Origin: Prochlorococcus sp. AG-409-B05 | GTDB taxonomy: Bacteria; Cyanobacteriota; Cyanobacteriia; PCC-6307; Cyanobiaceae | Direction: 5' to 3' | Assembly (NCBI GenBank): GCA_003216075.1 | Contig: QCJK01000001.1 | Coordinates: 93,678 to 157,677 of the forward strand | DNA: 64,000 nt | Part shown: positions 27,689-34,937 of the stretch, piece by piece | Layout: every line of letters begins with the position of its first letter | How positions within the stretch are numbered: the stretch's first letter is position 1 | Position numbers and translations under genes: made by a program | Notes under the pieces: model-generated | Told to the model about the DNA's origin: nothing | Databases searched by the model: none | The model's input: only the letters and a program-made list of their open reading frames with translations

Positions 27689-28914
27689 CGCTAAATCCGA
27701 TTAATTGGTGGAACCAGTTTCCCTCAGGACTGCGCATAGTCACAAAAATGCGACTTTTGGCATCTATAGGAGCTGGAGGTGTCATATATCTAACACCTTT
27801 GATATTCAACCAAATTGGACTTTCTGCAACACAGATAGGTAGCGGATTATCTATTTCAGCAATAGCAGGAACAATTGCCCGCCTTATTAGCGGGAAATTA
27901 CTTGATAGGGGAACAAGTTTTGCATGGCCTATTAGGTTTACAGCATTAATCGCCATAATCGCTGATATATTCCTTATCAACGCAAAGGGATACAACTCAT
28001 TTATAAAAGGCGAGTTGTTAATTGGTTTAGCAACTGGTTTTTATTGGCCTGCAATAGAATTAGCTATACCAATTAGTTGCAGGGATTTTTCGCTTCGCAA
28101 AGGTTTCGCCTTTGCTAGAAGTGCAGATGCGCTAGGGATAAGTCTTGGATCACTATTAGGGGTATTAGCAGCATTTTCAGGGATCATAAGGACGGTTTAT
28201 TTAATCGATATAACATGTATGTGTCTTCTAATTTATCTATTAATAAAGGCACCTAAAAAAACAAGAAACAACAAAGAATTATCAAATGAAACAAAAAATA
28301 AAAATAGAAATCTAAGCAGCAATATATTTGTCGACTTGAAATGGATAACAAAACTAATTCCTGTTCTTGTATTGAGCTTATTAGCAACTGGTATTCTCAC
28401 ACTGTTACAAAGTGCATTACCATTGGATCTAGTGAATGGAGGACTGAATAGGCCTCCCATAAAAGAAAGCTTGAGCAGCGGCATAATTTCCACACAACTT
28501 ATTTTGCTTGTTCTTTTGCAATGGCCTATAGGTAAATGGCTTTCTCACCACAATATAAAATTTAGTCTAAAAATAAGTTTTATTAGCTTTAGCGCAGGCT
28601 GTTTTCTTCTTGGCTGTTCAGCCTTTTGGAGATTAGGATCATTAATTGTTCTAGCAGCACAAATTCCATTTTCAATTGGTCTAGCTGCTTTTCTTCCCAC
28701 ATCAACTGAAGCAGTAATAAGACAAGTACCAAAAAAAAATACGGGTTTAGCAATGGCAATGTATTCACAATGTTTTGCAATTAGTGCTTTTATTGCTCCA
28801 CTTATGGCGGGGCAAATCATGGATAATTATGATCATGCAGTCATATTATGGATACTAATGAGTATTTTTTGTTTTGGTGCTTTATCCTTAATAAATACTA
28901 TTAAAGAAGCATAG
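27670..28914 (+). CDS. Major facilitator superfamily transporter
   Basis: A 414-residue membrane transporter with about 12 hydrophobic helices and a long basic central loop (KAPKKTRNNKELSNETKNKN, about residues 194-213) between the two six-helix halves. The loop between helices 2 and 3 (RLISGKLLDRG) matches the MFS GxxxDRxGR signature. The substrate cannot be told. The ORF opens at TTG 27670, inside the divergent hydrolase start; ATG 27748 would remove that overlap but trims the N-terminus to the first helix, so the start is unsettled. Confidence 0.85.
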   Translation: MSVLKATLNPINWWNQFPSGLRIVTKMRLLASIGAGGVIYLTPLIFNQIGLSATQIGSGLSISAIAGTIARLISGKLLDRGTSFAWPIRFTALIAIIADIFLINAKGYNSFIKGELLIGLATGFYWPAIELAIPISCRDFSLRKGFAFARSADALGISLGSLLGVLAAFSGIIRTVYLIDITCMCLLIYLLIKAPKKTRNNKELSNETKNKNRNLSSNIFVDLKWITKLIPVLVLSLLATGILTLLQSALPLDLVNGGLNRPPIKESLSSGIISTQLILLVLLQWPIGKWLSHHNIKFSLKISFISFSAGCFLLGCSAFWRLGSLIVLAAQIPFSIGLAAFLPTSTEAVIRQVPKKNTGLAMAMYSQCFAISAFIAPLMAGQIMDNYDHAVILWILMSIFCFGALSLINTIKEA

Positions 28915-29016
28915 ATTAGAAAAATAGATTATCAACAGATAGGCTCTCTACTTGACTTATAAGAACTTAAAAATCTCCACTTGAATTGAGCATGGCTCAA
29001 AATATATAATAATATA

Positions 29017-29370
29017 TTAAGATACAGTATTATCCAATTCTATCAGCCTTCGTTCTCTCAAAAAAAGGAATAGAGGAGCGGCAAACGCAAAAGATACCAA
29101 AAAAGTACCTAGAAGAATGACCCATAAATGCTTCATTCTTAGACGAATTGATTCTACAATAATCCAAACAGTCATAGCCCCAGCCCCAACAATTAAATCT
29201 CTTGATAAGGATTGAGCAGCCGGATTAATATTTGCAAGTTGAATAAACTTCTGAATGTCAAAGGATGGTCCATATTGAACCATGAAATCAATATTTGCGA
29301 GAGTTGGAAAAACCGCTCCTGCTATAGCGAACAGAAGATAGATTATTGATAGGATAAAACTGGATTCCAT
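29017..29370 (-). CDS. DUF2834 membrane protein
   Basis: A 117-residue protein with about three membrane helices. It matches the DUF2834 pattern: a first helix ending in AGAVFPTL, then FIQLANINPAAQSLSRDLIVGAGA, a helix followed by a basic loop (RLRMKH) and a C-terminal SFAFAAPLFLFLRER. The function of this family is unknown. I start at ATG 29370 in preference to TTG 29400. It begins the small-gene region and is divergent from the PfkB kinase. Confidence 0.78.
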   Translation of the reverse strand: MESSFILSIIYLLFAIAGAVFPTLANIDFMVQYGPSFDIQKFIQLANINPAAQSLSRDLIVGAGAMTVWIIVESIRLRMKHLWVILLGTFLVSFAFAAPLFLFLRERRLIELDNTVS

Positions 29371-29536
29371 AATGAAAGAAATAAACAAATCAATTATCAA
29401 ATAAAGAAGGTATATTGCTATAAATCAGGTCTTGTTAGAAATATATAAGGCAAGTTTAAAACAATCCTAATCATACAACTCCTATAGGTATAGGATTAAA
29501 GTCTAATCATAATTGACGCCAAGTCACTACTAAGTA

Positions 29537-30379
29537 ATGAAATTCTTCTCGTGGGATGAAGAGCCATCGCTTAAGGGGCTAAAACTTGCTGTCATAGGTC
29601 ATGTTGAATGGGTTACATTCCTATCAGTAGACAAGCTACCAATTGCAGGCAATATTTCACATGCAAAAATAGGCTTAGAAGAACCGGCTGGTGGAGGCGC
29701 AGTGGCCGCAGTTCAATTAAGTAGATTAGTTAATAATGATGTGCATTTCTTCACAGCACTCGGAAGAGATTCTACAGGTGAAAAAAGCTATGAACGCTTA
29801 GAAAAAATGGGGCTAAAATTACATGTAGGATGGCGAGAAAAAAAAACAAGGAAAGGAATAAGTATGACTGATCAAAAAGGAGATAGAGCTATTACAGTAA
29901 TAGGCGAAAGACTACAACCAACAATTAAAGACAGGCTTCCCTGGGACACTCTCTCAACTTTTGACGGGGTCTATATAACAGCTACAAATTCACTTACACT
30001 TAAAAAATGCAGAGAATCAGCCGTATTGGTTACAACACCTCGAATAAAGTTAAAAACTCTTGAAGAAGCTCGTATCAAGATTGATGCTTTTATTGGAAGT
30101 GGACTTGATCCAGATGAGAAACTGATTAGTGAAGAAATAACTCCTCTACCAGCCCTAAGAATTGCCACCGAGGGAGAGCACGGTGGCATGGCATGGCCTG
30201 GAGGAAGATATAATGCGGTTAAAATAAACAAGCCAATCATTGATTCATATGGCTGTGGTGATAGTTTTGCTGCTGGAGTAACTGCTGGTCTGTCAGCAGG
30301 TTGGTCCTTTCAAAATTCAATTAACCTAGGCGCGCAGTGTGGTGCAGAGTGTTGTACCCATTTTGGACCCTATAACTAA
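29537..30379 (+). CDS. PfkB-family carbohydrate kinase
   Basis: A 280-residue ribokinase-fold kinase. The C-terminal PfkB signature is clear in DSYGCGDSFAAGVTAGLSAGW (about residues 235-255), including the catalytic aspartate and the glycine-rich anion hole. The N-terminal GNISHAKIGLEEPAGGGAVAAVQLSRL corresponds to the sugar-binding GG motif. Members phosphorylate sugars or nucleosides; the substrate here is not predictable. ATG start. It is followed closely by small unknown genes. Confidence 0.88.
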   Translation: MKFFSWDEEPSLKGLKLAVIGHVEWVTFLSVDKLPIAGNISHAKIGLEEPAGGGAVAAVQLSRLVNNDVHFFTALGRDSTGEKSYERLEKMGLKLHVGWREKKTRKGISMTDQKGDRAITVIGERLQPTIKDRLPWDTLSTFDGVYITATNSLTLKKCRESAVLVTTPRIKLKTLEEARIKIDAFIGSGLDPDEKLISEEITPLPALRIATEGEHGGMAWPGGRYNAVKINKPIIDSYGCGDSFAAGVTAGLSAGWSFQNSINLGAQCGAECCTHFGPYN

Positions 30380-30395
30380 CAAAATCAAGAAATCT

Positions 30396-30614
30396 ATGCC
30401 TAGTAAAGTGAGTAAAATGGAAAATTTCCAACAAAGCAAAGAGGAAACTCTTTCATCTAAACTAATATTCTCTTATTTAATAATGGCGATACTTCTTTTA
30501 GAGTCTATAATTACCTTAATTTTATCTTTAAGAAAAGGATTATTCAAGAAAGAGACAATCAAGCTTAGAAATAATTTAGGATTTGACTTCGAAATAATAA
30601 TGAAATCAAGATAA
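30396..30614 (+). CDS. Small single-pass membrane protein, hypothetical
   Basis: A 72-residue frame from ATG 30396 with one hydrophobic helix (FSYLIMAILLLESIITLILSL) flanked by polar N- and basic C-terminal parts. I do not recognise it. The frame extends further upstream over the pfkB end, but ATG 30396 or 30417 after the pfkB stop is more natural. A long hairpin follows it. It is probably expressed with pfkB, but coding status is only moderately supported. Confidence 0.5.
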   Translation: MPSKVSKMENFQQSKEETLSSKLIFSYLIMAILLLESIITLILSLRKGLFKKETIKLRNNLGFDFEIIMKSR

Positions 30615-30634
30615 TATTTAGGATAAGTATATTC

Positions 30635-30672
30635 AGAGTATTTATTTTAATTATATGTAAAATAAATACTCT
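30635..30672 (+). repeat. Long AT-rich inverted repeat (stem-loop), possible terminator
   Basis: A perfect 15-base inverted repeat: AGAGTATTTATTTTA at 30635-30649 pairs with 30658-30672 around an 8-base loop. It lies just after the small membrane-protein gene and before the gene at 30822. The A/T-rich arms could act as a terminator in either direction, although no clean T run follows the plus-strand arm. Confidence 0.7.
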
Positions 30673-30821
30673 TATAACAAGAGCTACTTCATTAGCGATA
30701 ACTGGCCAAGCGTATAGTCATCAAAAAGGTATCCCTACGATTGTTAGCAATTTGAAGCTTGGGCGTTAATTTTATAGGCAAAACCTGATATGATATTAAA
30801 TATTTATTTGGCTAGGTTTTA

Positions 30822-31193
30822 ATGGGAAAAATAATATGTATTATCAGCATTCTTATAGTGATAATATCATATATATTGATTGCGAGTAAGAAACTAAATA
30901 GAAAAAATAATCATTTATTCTTGATCAGTAAATTTGGACGGAAATTTACGCCTAAGCATAAATTCAACTCTCGCTTTAAGCATGGGATCTCAGATTTGCT
31001 AATGAGTGATCCCGATAAAGATATTCACATAAGCACATGGGACAATGAGTCTCTATTAAGGGAAAAAGCTGACATTCACAAAACAAGACTGAATAAGTAT
31101 GGACGTTCTAAACTAAACGGAGAAATGTTTTTCATGGAAAAGGAGGGAGAAGTTTTCAGGAAAGATAATTTAGGTGAAAAGATATACGTATGA
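30822..31193 (+). CDS. Hypothetical protein with N-terminal membrane anchor, 123 aa
   Basis: An unrecognised 123-residue protein. Residues 4-23 (IICIISILIVIISYILIASK) are a hydrophobic anchor or signal; the rest is highly charged and rich in Lys, Arg and Asp, with basic stretches such as KFTPKHKFNSRFKHG. ATG start. The base composition is very AT-rich, like its neighbours. It is likely a lineage-specific gene of the small-gene region. Confidence 0.6.
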   Translation: MGKIICIISILIVIISYILIASKKLNRKNNHLFLISKFGRKFTPKHKFNSRFKHGISDLLMSDPDKDIHISTWDNESLLREKADIHKTRLNKYGRSKLNGEMFFMEKEGEVFRKDNLGEKIYV

Positions 31194-31519
31194 GAGTAAA
31201 TTAATCTTATAAAATAATTAGTAACTATATCACCTCGAAACAATCAATGAATTATTTATATAAATATTTCATTCCTATTTGTGATTAAAAGTATAATGAT
31301 TTAAAGCATGATATCAGATAAGTTCTCAAGTAAAGCAGATTAGATATTAAAAGTTAGAGAAGCTTTTATCTAATATGTTATTATATGTCGCTTATAAGCT
31401 ATTAATTTATTGAAAGATCTCAGGCGATAAAATCTAAATTTCATTTAACCTGAAGTCACCTGGGATTAGTATTCATAATATTAAAGCAAGGTTTATTATA
31501 TTGAGATTAGTTGACTTGG
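31194..31519. other. AT-rich intergenic stretch without a recognisable gene
   Basis: About 326 bases, very AT-rich. I see only a weak stem-loop at about 31339-31374 (ATTAGAT...ATCTAAT, with a bulge). There is no tRNA, known RNA motif or convincing small gene on either strand. Confidence 0.4.
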
Positions 31520-31672
31520 TCAATTATCTTTAGTCAATTCCTTAAATAAAGTAATTGAGCTTATTGCGACTGCCGCAAAAATACTAATTGTAAGAAATAA
31601 TAGTCCCAATACTGTTTGAATTGAGAGGTCAAGCTCTCCAAAAGCCACAGCTGTAGTCAAAGGGAAGGTCAT
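31520..31672 (-). CDS. Small single-pass membrane protein, 50 aa
   Basis: A 50-residue frame starting MTFPLTTAVAFGELDLSIQ, with one long hydrophobic helix (about residues 18-42) and a short charged tail (KELTKDN). Size and layout are like small photosystem or b6f subunits, but the sequence does not match PsbX, PsbY, PsbN, PsbM, PetM or PetN as I remember them, so I leave it unnamed. The ATG is at 31672; the ribosome-binding site is weak. The frame's composition (Ala/Leu/Ile/Thr) looks like a real protein. Confidence 0.55.
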   Translation of the reverse strand: MTFPLTTAVAFGELDLSIQTVLGLLFLTISIFAAVAISSITLFKELTKDN

Positions 31673-31888
31673 TCACGTTGTATTTATCAAACGTTATTAT
31701 AGAATCATTTGACGCCTAATCCGATCAAACAAAAAAACAGTTTATACTGTAGTTAATACCTAAACAAATAAGCATTAATTAAAGCCAACACATGATAGTA
31801 ACAAAACAACAGTAAAGATTAGGCAAATCCTCGCGATTTTTTGAATGATATAGTATTAAATACAAAAGAATTATATAAAAGGTAATTC

Positions 31889-32083
31889 ATGAACTCTAAA
31901 CACCATGATCCTAATAACGATGAAAATCTAACAGCCCATCCTAAAACAACTCTAAAGTGGGGATCAGATGGAGAGTTATCAGCAATAGATATGGCGAGAA
32001 TACTTGATAAATTGTCATCCTCTGAGCTTACGGAATGTGATCTTGCGTGTAATGTAGATTACAAAAATAAAGAGCAAAACTAA
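31889..32083 (+). CDS. Small soluble hypothetical protein, 64 aa
   Basis: A 64-residue acidic protein with no membrane segment. The middle part, DGELSAIDMARILDKLSS, looks like an amphipathic helix, and two cysteines lie near the end (ECDLACNVD). There is AAAGGT about 7 bases before the ATG, a plausible ribosome-binding site. I do not recognise a family. Confidence 0.5.
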   Translation: MNSKHHDPNNDENLTAHPKTTLKWGSDGELSAIDMARILDKLSSSELTECDLACNVDYKNKEQN

Positions 32084-32187
32084 TATGAACATTTAATTAT
32101 TATATTGGTATCCAATCAAAAACTACATATCAATTATATCTAATGGTAATAAGATATAATTGATTTATACAAAATTGCCAAGATCAA

Positions 32188-32427
32188 ATGAAAATTGTGA
32201 TTAGCATATTTACATTAATCATTATTTCTGCTGGATATTTCTACTTTATCAATAGATACTGGTCAGCATTTGAAGCAGATCAAGCCTGTCATTCCATCAA
32301 ATGGCGTGAGTATGGAGAAAGTGCAACTTATGGATGTGATCATGATTTAGAAACTAGGCAATGGCTTCTGTTCAAAAAAGGAGAAATGTCAGAGCCTGCA
32401 ATAGTTCTAAAAAGATTCAGGTACTGA
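32188..32427 (+). CDS. Small exported or anchored hypothetical protein, 79 aa
   Basis: A 79-residue protein with a hydrophobic N-terminus (residues 3-21, signal or anchor) and a polar remainder containing two cysteines (QACHSIKW and YGCDHDL) about 18 residues apart that could form a periplasmic disulfide. ATG start. No family recognised; it is part of the small-gene region. Confidence 0.55.
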   Translation: MKIVISIFTLIIISAGYFYFINRYWSAFEADQACHSIKWREYGESATYGCDHDLETRQWLLFKKGEMSEPAIVLKRFRY

Positions 32428-32463
32428 AAATCAAGTATTTGACAATTGTTCTTATACTATTAG

Positions 32464-32676
32464 TTATTCATTTAACTTACTATTCAGCGTAGGGAAAATC
32501 AAAACAGCTAATACTATACTAAAGCAAGCAGTTAAAGCAAATGTAGTAATTTGCCCTATTGATCCGGGTAAATATATATTTGACTGTAAGAGTGGGTAAT
32601 CAATAAGTGATCCTATAGTCCCCCAAATGACGACCCAAATAGAGACATAAGCAAACCCTATCAACTGTTTTCTCAT
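32464..32676 (-). CDS. Small two-helix membrane protein, hypothetical
   Basis: From ATG 32676, a 70-residue protein with two hydrophobic segments (about residues 5-24 and 36-60) separated by a short loop. The pattern (GFAYVSIWVVIWGTIGSLIDYPLL ... then a second helix) suggests a small integral membrane protein of unknown function found in marine picocyanobacteria. The TTG at 32694 adds six residues and is less likely. Confidence 0.55.
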   Translation of the reverse strand: MRKQLIGFAYVSIWVVIWGTIGSLIDYPLLQSNIYLPGSIGQITTFALTACFSIVLAVLIFPTLNSKLNE

Positions 32677-32781
32677 TAGAAAAAAATATTTCAATAAATT
32701 ATTATGATGGTTACTTAATCTATTGTAAAGCAGTATATTTGTTTCTTAATGATGAGACTAAAATAGCAGTTACAACTATAA

Positions 32782-33201
32782 CTAATAATCTAAGCCCTGA
32801 AAGAGCTCTTTATGCACGGCAAAATTATGAAATTGAGTTGTGCCAACTTCGGGGACTAAGCGCTCGCCATCAACATTCCATGTTGTACTACAAATAAGAT
32901 CTCCATCCCAACGAACACCATCAAAACTATTTTTTTCTGACCAAACTCTGACCTTCTCAAAATGTTCAGGAATATGCTCACCTATTTTACGACATGATGC
33001 GCATAATAATGACAATGCTGGTGGCTTTGAATCAAGTTTAAGCGCTTGAGTAAGAGTAGGTTGTGTAAAAGTTCCAACGTACCTAATATAACTTATTATA
33101 CTAATTTCGATATCATTAAGATTTGACTTTGCCAATGCATCTTCAAATTGAAATACATCCAATAAAGGTCTTTTTAAGCAATGTCTGGCTGGAACTTCCA
33201 T
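32782..33201 (-). CDS. Conserved hypothetical soluble protein, 139 aa
   Basis: From ATG 33201, a 139-residue soluble protein. Two cysteines close together in LLCASCRKIGEHIPEHF (a CxxC) may bind a metal. The C-terminal half has a beta-rich WDGDLICSTTWNVDGERLVPEVGTTQFHNFAVH. I do not recognise the family, but the composition is that of a folded protein. The longer start at TTG 33231 is less likely. Confidence 0.6.
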   Translation of the reverse strand: MEVPARHCLKRPLLDVFQFEDALAKSNLNDIEISIISYIRYVGTFTQPTLTQALKLDSKPPALSLLCASCRKIGEHIPEHFEKVRVWSEKNSFDGVRWDGDLICSTTWNVDGERLVPEVGTTQFHNFAVHKELFQGLDY

Positions 33202-33285
33202 TAAAAACTTACCCCAAAAACTATTAACCAATATTAAGCTAAGAATTGAGCTGCAAAATTAGTATTAAATAAAAAAAATTGTTTT

Positions 33286-33579
33286 TCATCCCAAGCCAAA
33301 TATTGTCCTTGTAACAGGCAAACCCCCAAAAGCAAATTCTGTTAAAACAAGCATTAGGAAACCAAACATTGCTGCTCGACCATTAACTAATTCTGCGTTT
33401 TCATTAAATCCAAACACCTGATCAACCTCCTCACCTTTATTGTTAATCCATCTAGCCGAATTGGGTTGCGAAGAGGCTGAAGATGGATCTAAAGAATTTA
33501 GGTCCGAAATCATTTCAACTGATGATTTCTTTTCTTCAGATTGAGTCTTGCTATTTCCAGGAAATGAGTCTTTATTCAT
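33286..33579 (-). CDS. hli: High-light-inducible protein (Hli, one-helix chlorophyll-binding)
   Basis: A 97-residue Hli protein. The C-terminal part carries the chlorophyll-binding signature FGFNENAELVNGRAAMFGF followed by one membrane helix, as in LHC-type helix I/III. Hli proteins bind chlorophyll and carotenoid and protect photosystems under stress. The N-terminal 55 residues are polar, Ser/Asn/Lys-rich and probably disordered, longer than in the shortest (about 40-60 aa) Hli proteins. ATG start; it lies in the small-gene region, where hli genes are often found. Confidence 0.94.
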   Translation of the reverse strand: MNKDSFPGNSKTQSEEKKSSVEMISDLNSLDPSSASSQPNSARWINNKGEEVDQVFGFNENAELVNGRAAMFGFLMLVLTEFAFGGLPVTRTIFGLG

Positions 33580-33700
33580 TTGAGTAGATCTTGAGACTAA
33601 AGGTTATATCAAAATCTCCTATTATTTTCATAATTGATATACTATGTCTGTGCATAAACATAATTATAGGATGAAATTAATTTTAATAATCAAATTAGAA

Positions 33701-33853
33701 CTATTTTGAGCGTATCCTCTTGACATTATTTCTAAGTTTCTTTACTAGCTTCTTAGGTTTACGAGAATAGTGCTTCAATTCAAGCTCATTCAATCTATAA
33801 CCTAATAGAGAGCAAAGAAGAACTATGATGAAAATAACGAATAGAGTCCTCAT
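33701..33853 (-). CDS. Small basic membrane peptide, 50 aa, hypothetical
   Basis: A 50-residue frame with a hydrophobic N-terminus (residues 4-18) and a very basic C-terminal half (HYSRKPKKLVKKLRNNVKRIRSK). The ATG is at 33853. The basic tail may contact nucleic acid, membrane lipid or a thylakoid partner. I do not recognise it, and coding status is uncertain. Confidence 0.42.
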   Translation of the reverse strand: MRTLFVIFIIVLLCSLLGYRLNELELKHYSRKPKKLVKKLRNNVKRIRSK

Positions 33854-34199
33854 CGGTGGTTGTGCTAATTTAAATTAAAAGGTTTTTGGTTGAAAGATGA
33901 ATAAATATCATTTTAACTGCAATACGTAACTAAAGCAATCTTTTGCCTTTAATATATTTTTCTTTCATGGATAATGATTTCCATTCTGACAAGCCTATTG
34001 TATTTATAATCGCTTTCATGTTTTCAATCCAATTCACCAACCGATAAAAAGTTATCTATTAAAAATACATCCAAATTCATCTCTTCAATTGTTGCGAAAC
34101 CCCTTTTTGACTATTGAAATTTCTTCAATTACTTGTCATAATATAGAATATCGAGCCCCTAACGGAGCTCACATATAACATCATAGTCTGGGTAAATTA
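33854..34199. other. AT-rich intergenic stretch before the NdhF-like fragment
   Basis: About 346 bases. A 26-codon ATG frame at 33967-34047 is too short to support. A small GC-containing stem-loop (GAGC at 34153-34156 with GCTC at 34167-34170, plus two further pairs) lies 30 bases before the next start and may be a leader structure. Nothing else is recognised. Confidence 0.4.
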
Positions 34200-34649
34200 A
34201 TGCCAGCACCTTTGGAATTGTTCTGGTTAATTCCAGTCATACCCTTTCTTGGAGCTCTAACCCTCGCGTCTCTACTGATAAGTTTTAATAGGACAATGAA
34301 TAGGCTAACTAAGCCCGTTTCTTTTATAACCATTAGTTCTGTTGGGATCTCAACGGCAATAAGTTATTTAATACTCTATCAGGAGTTGGGCTTGAATACT
34401 ATTAATGATTTATCTTTTATTTATAAAATAGCAAACTTTGAGTTTAGTATTAATTTCATCATTGACAAGTTCAGTGCCATATCTGAATCAGTATTGTGCA
34501 CCTTACTTATTATATACATGATTTATACTTATTTTTCTAGATATGGGAAGAAAGGTCAGGTAAGACTATTTGTGATTTTAGGTTTTACAGCATCGTTATT
34601 TCTAGCCATACCTTTACTATCTTTTACAAGGAATTTAATTTCTATGTGA
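34200..34649 (+). CDS. Stand-alone NdhF (NDH-1 subunit 5) N-terminal fragment
   Basis: A 149-residue protein resembling the N-terminus of NdhF: WLIPVIPFLGALTLASLLISFNRTMNRL, a second helix, a Phe-rich luminal loop, and INFIIDKFSAISESVLCTLLIIYMIYTYFSRYG, matching the 'ID.lt...l..v......Y..gYM' region of complex I subunit 5. It ends in a stop just where the proton-channel core should begin (after TRNLISM), so the antiporter helices are missing. It is either a decayed paralogue or a retained small membrane protein. ATG start. Confidence 0.7.
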   Translation: MPAPLELFWLIPVIPFLGALTLASLLISFNRTMNRLTKPVSFITISSVGISTAISYLILYQELGLNTINDLSFIYKIANFEFSINFIIDKFSAISESVLCTLLIIYMIYTYFSRYGKKGQVRLFVILGFTASLFLAIPLLSFTRNLISM

Positions 34650-34691
34650 ATTTTGATTCTTAAACACTATATGACTAGAAGTATATTAATA

Positions 34692-34937
34692 CTACCAATA
34701 TGGATCTGAAGAGAAATCAACCTTAATTTTACCAGATTTTTCAAAAGGTATTTTTGTAATACAAGCTCTCACAATCTTTCCATTAACTTCAATCTCACAC
34801 GCCCCACAACTTCCACTAAGGCAACCTGTTGGAATTTCAACTCCTGCCTTTTCTGCAATCAGAAGCCAATCTATTCCTGGCTCTGCCAAAGTGCAATTGC
34901 CATTAGGCCATTCAATCTCAATAAGCTTTTTTTTCAT
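34692..34937 (-). CDS. Small 2Fe-2S ferredoxin-like protein
   Basis: An 81-residue Fer2-type protein with four cysteines: Cys39, Cys44, Cys47 and Cys59 (C-x4-C-x2-C-x11-C, in [15 protein letters not shown]...RACIT). The x11 spacing is that of the small subunit of xanthine/CO dehydrogenases (CoxS/XdhC type) and not of plant-type photosynthetic ferredoxin, which has about x29. It overlaps the cobQ end by 4 bases (ATGA), so it is translated with cobQ. No partner oxidoreductase subunits are nearby. Electron transfer is inferred; the partner is unknown. Confidence 0.82.
   Translation of the reverse strand: MKKKLIEIEWPNGNCTLAEPGIDWLLIAEKAGVEIPTGCLSGSCGACEIEVNGKIVRACITKIPFEKSGKIKVDFSSDPYW

Noticed and set aside
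28233..28820. Minus-strand ORFs of 86, 91 and 63 aa inside the MFS transporter
   Set aside because: They lie antisense to membrane-helix-coding sequence, which commonly yields spurious open frames.
33967..34047. 26-codon ATG frame starting MDNDFHSDKP with a hydrophobic stretch
   Set aside because: Too short to support without conservation data; no clear ribosome-binding site.
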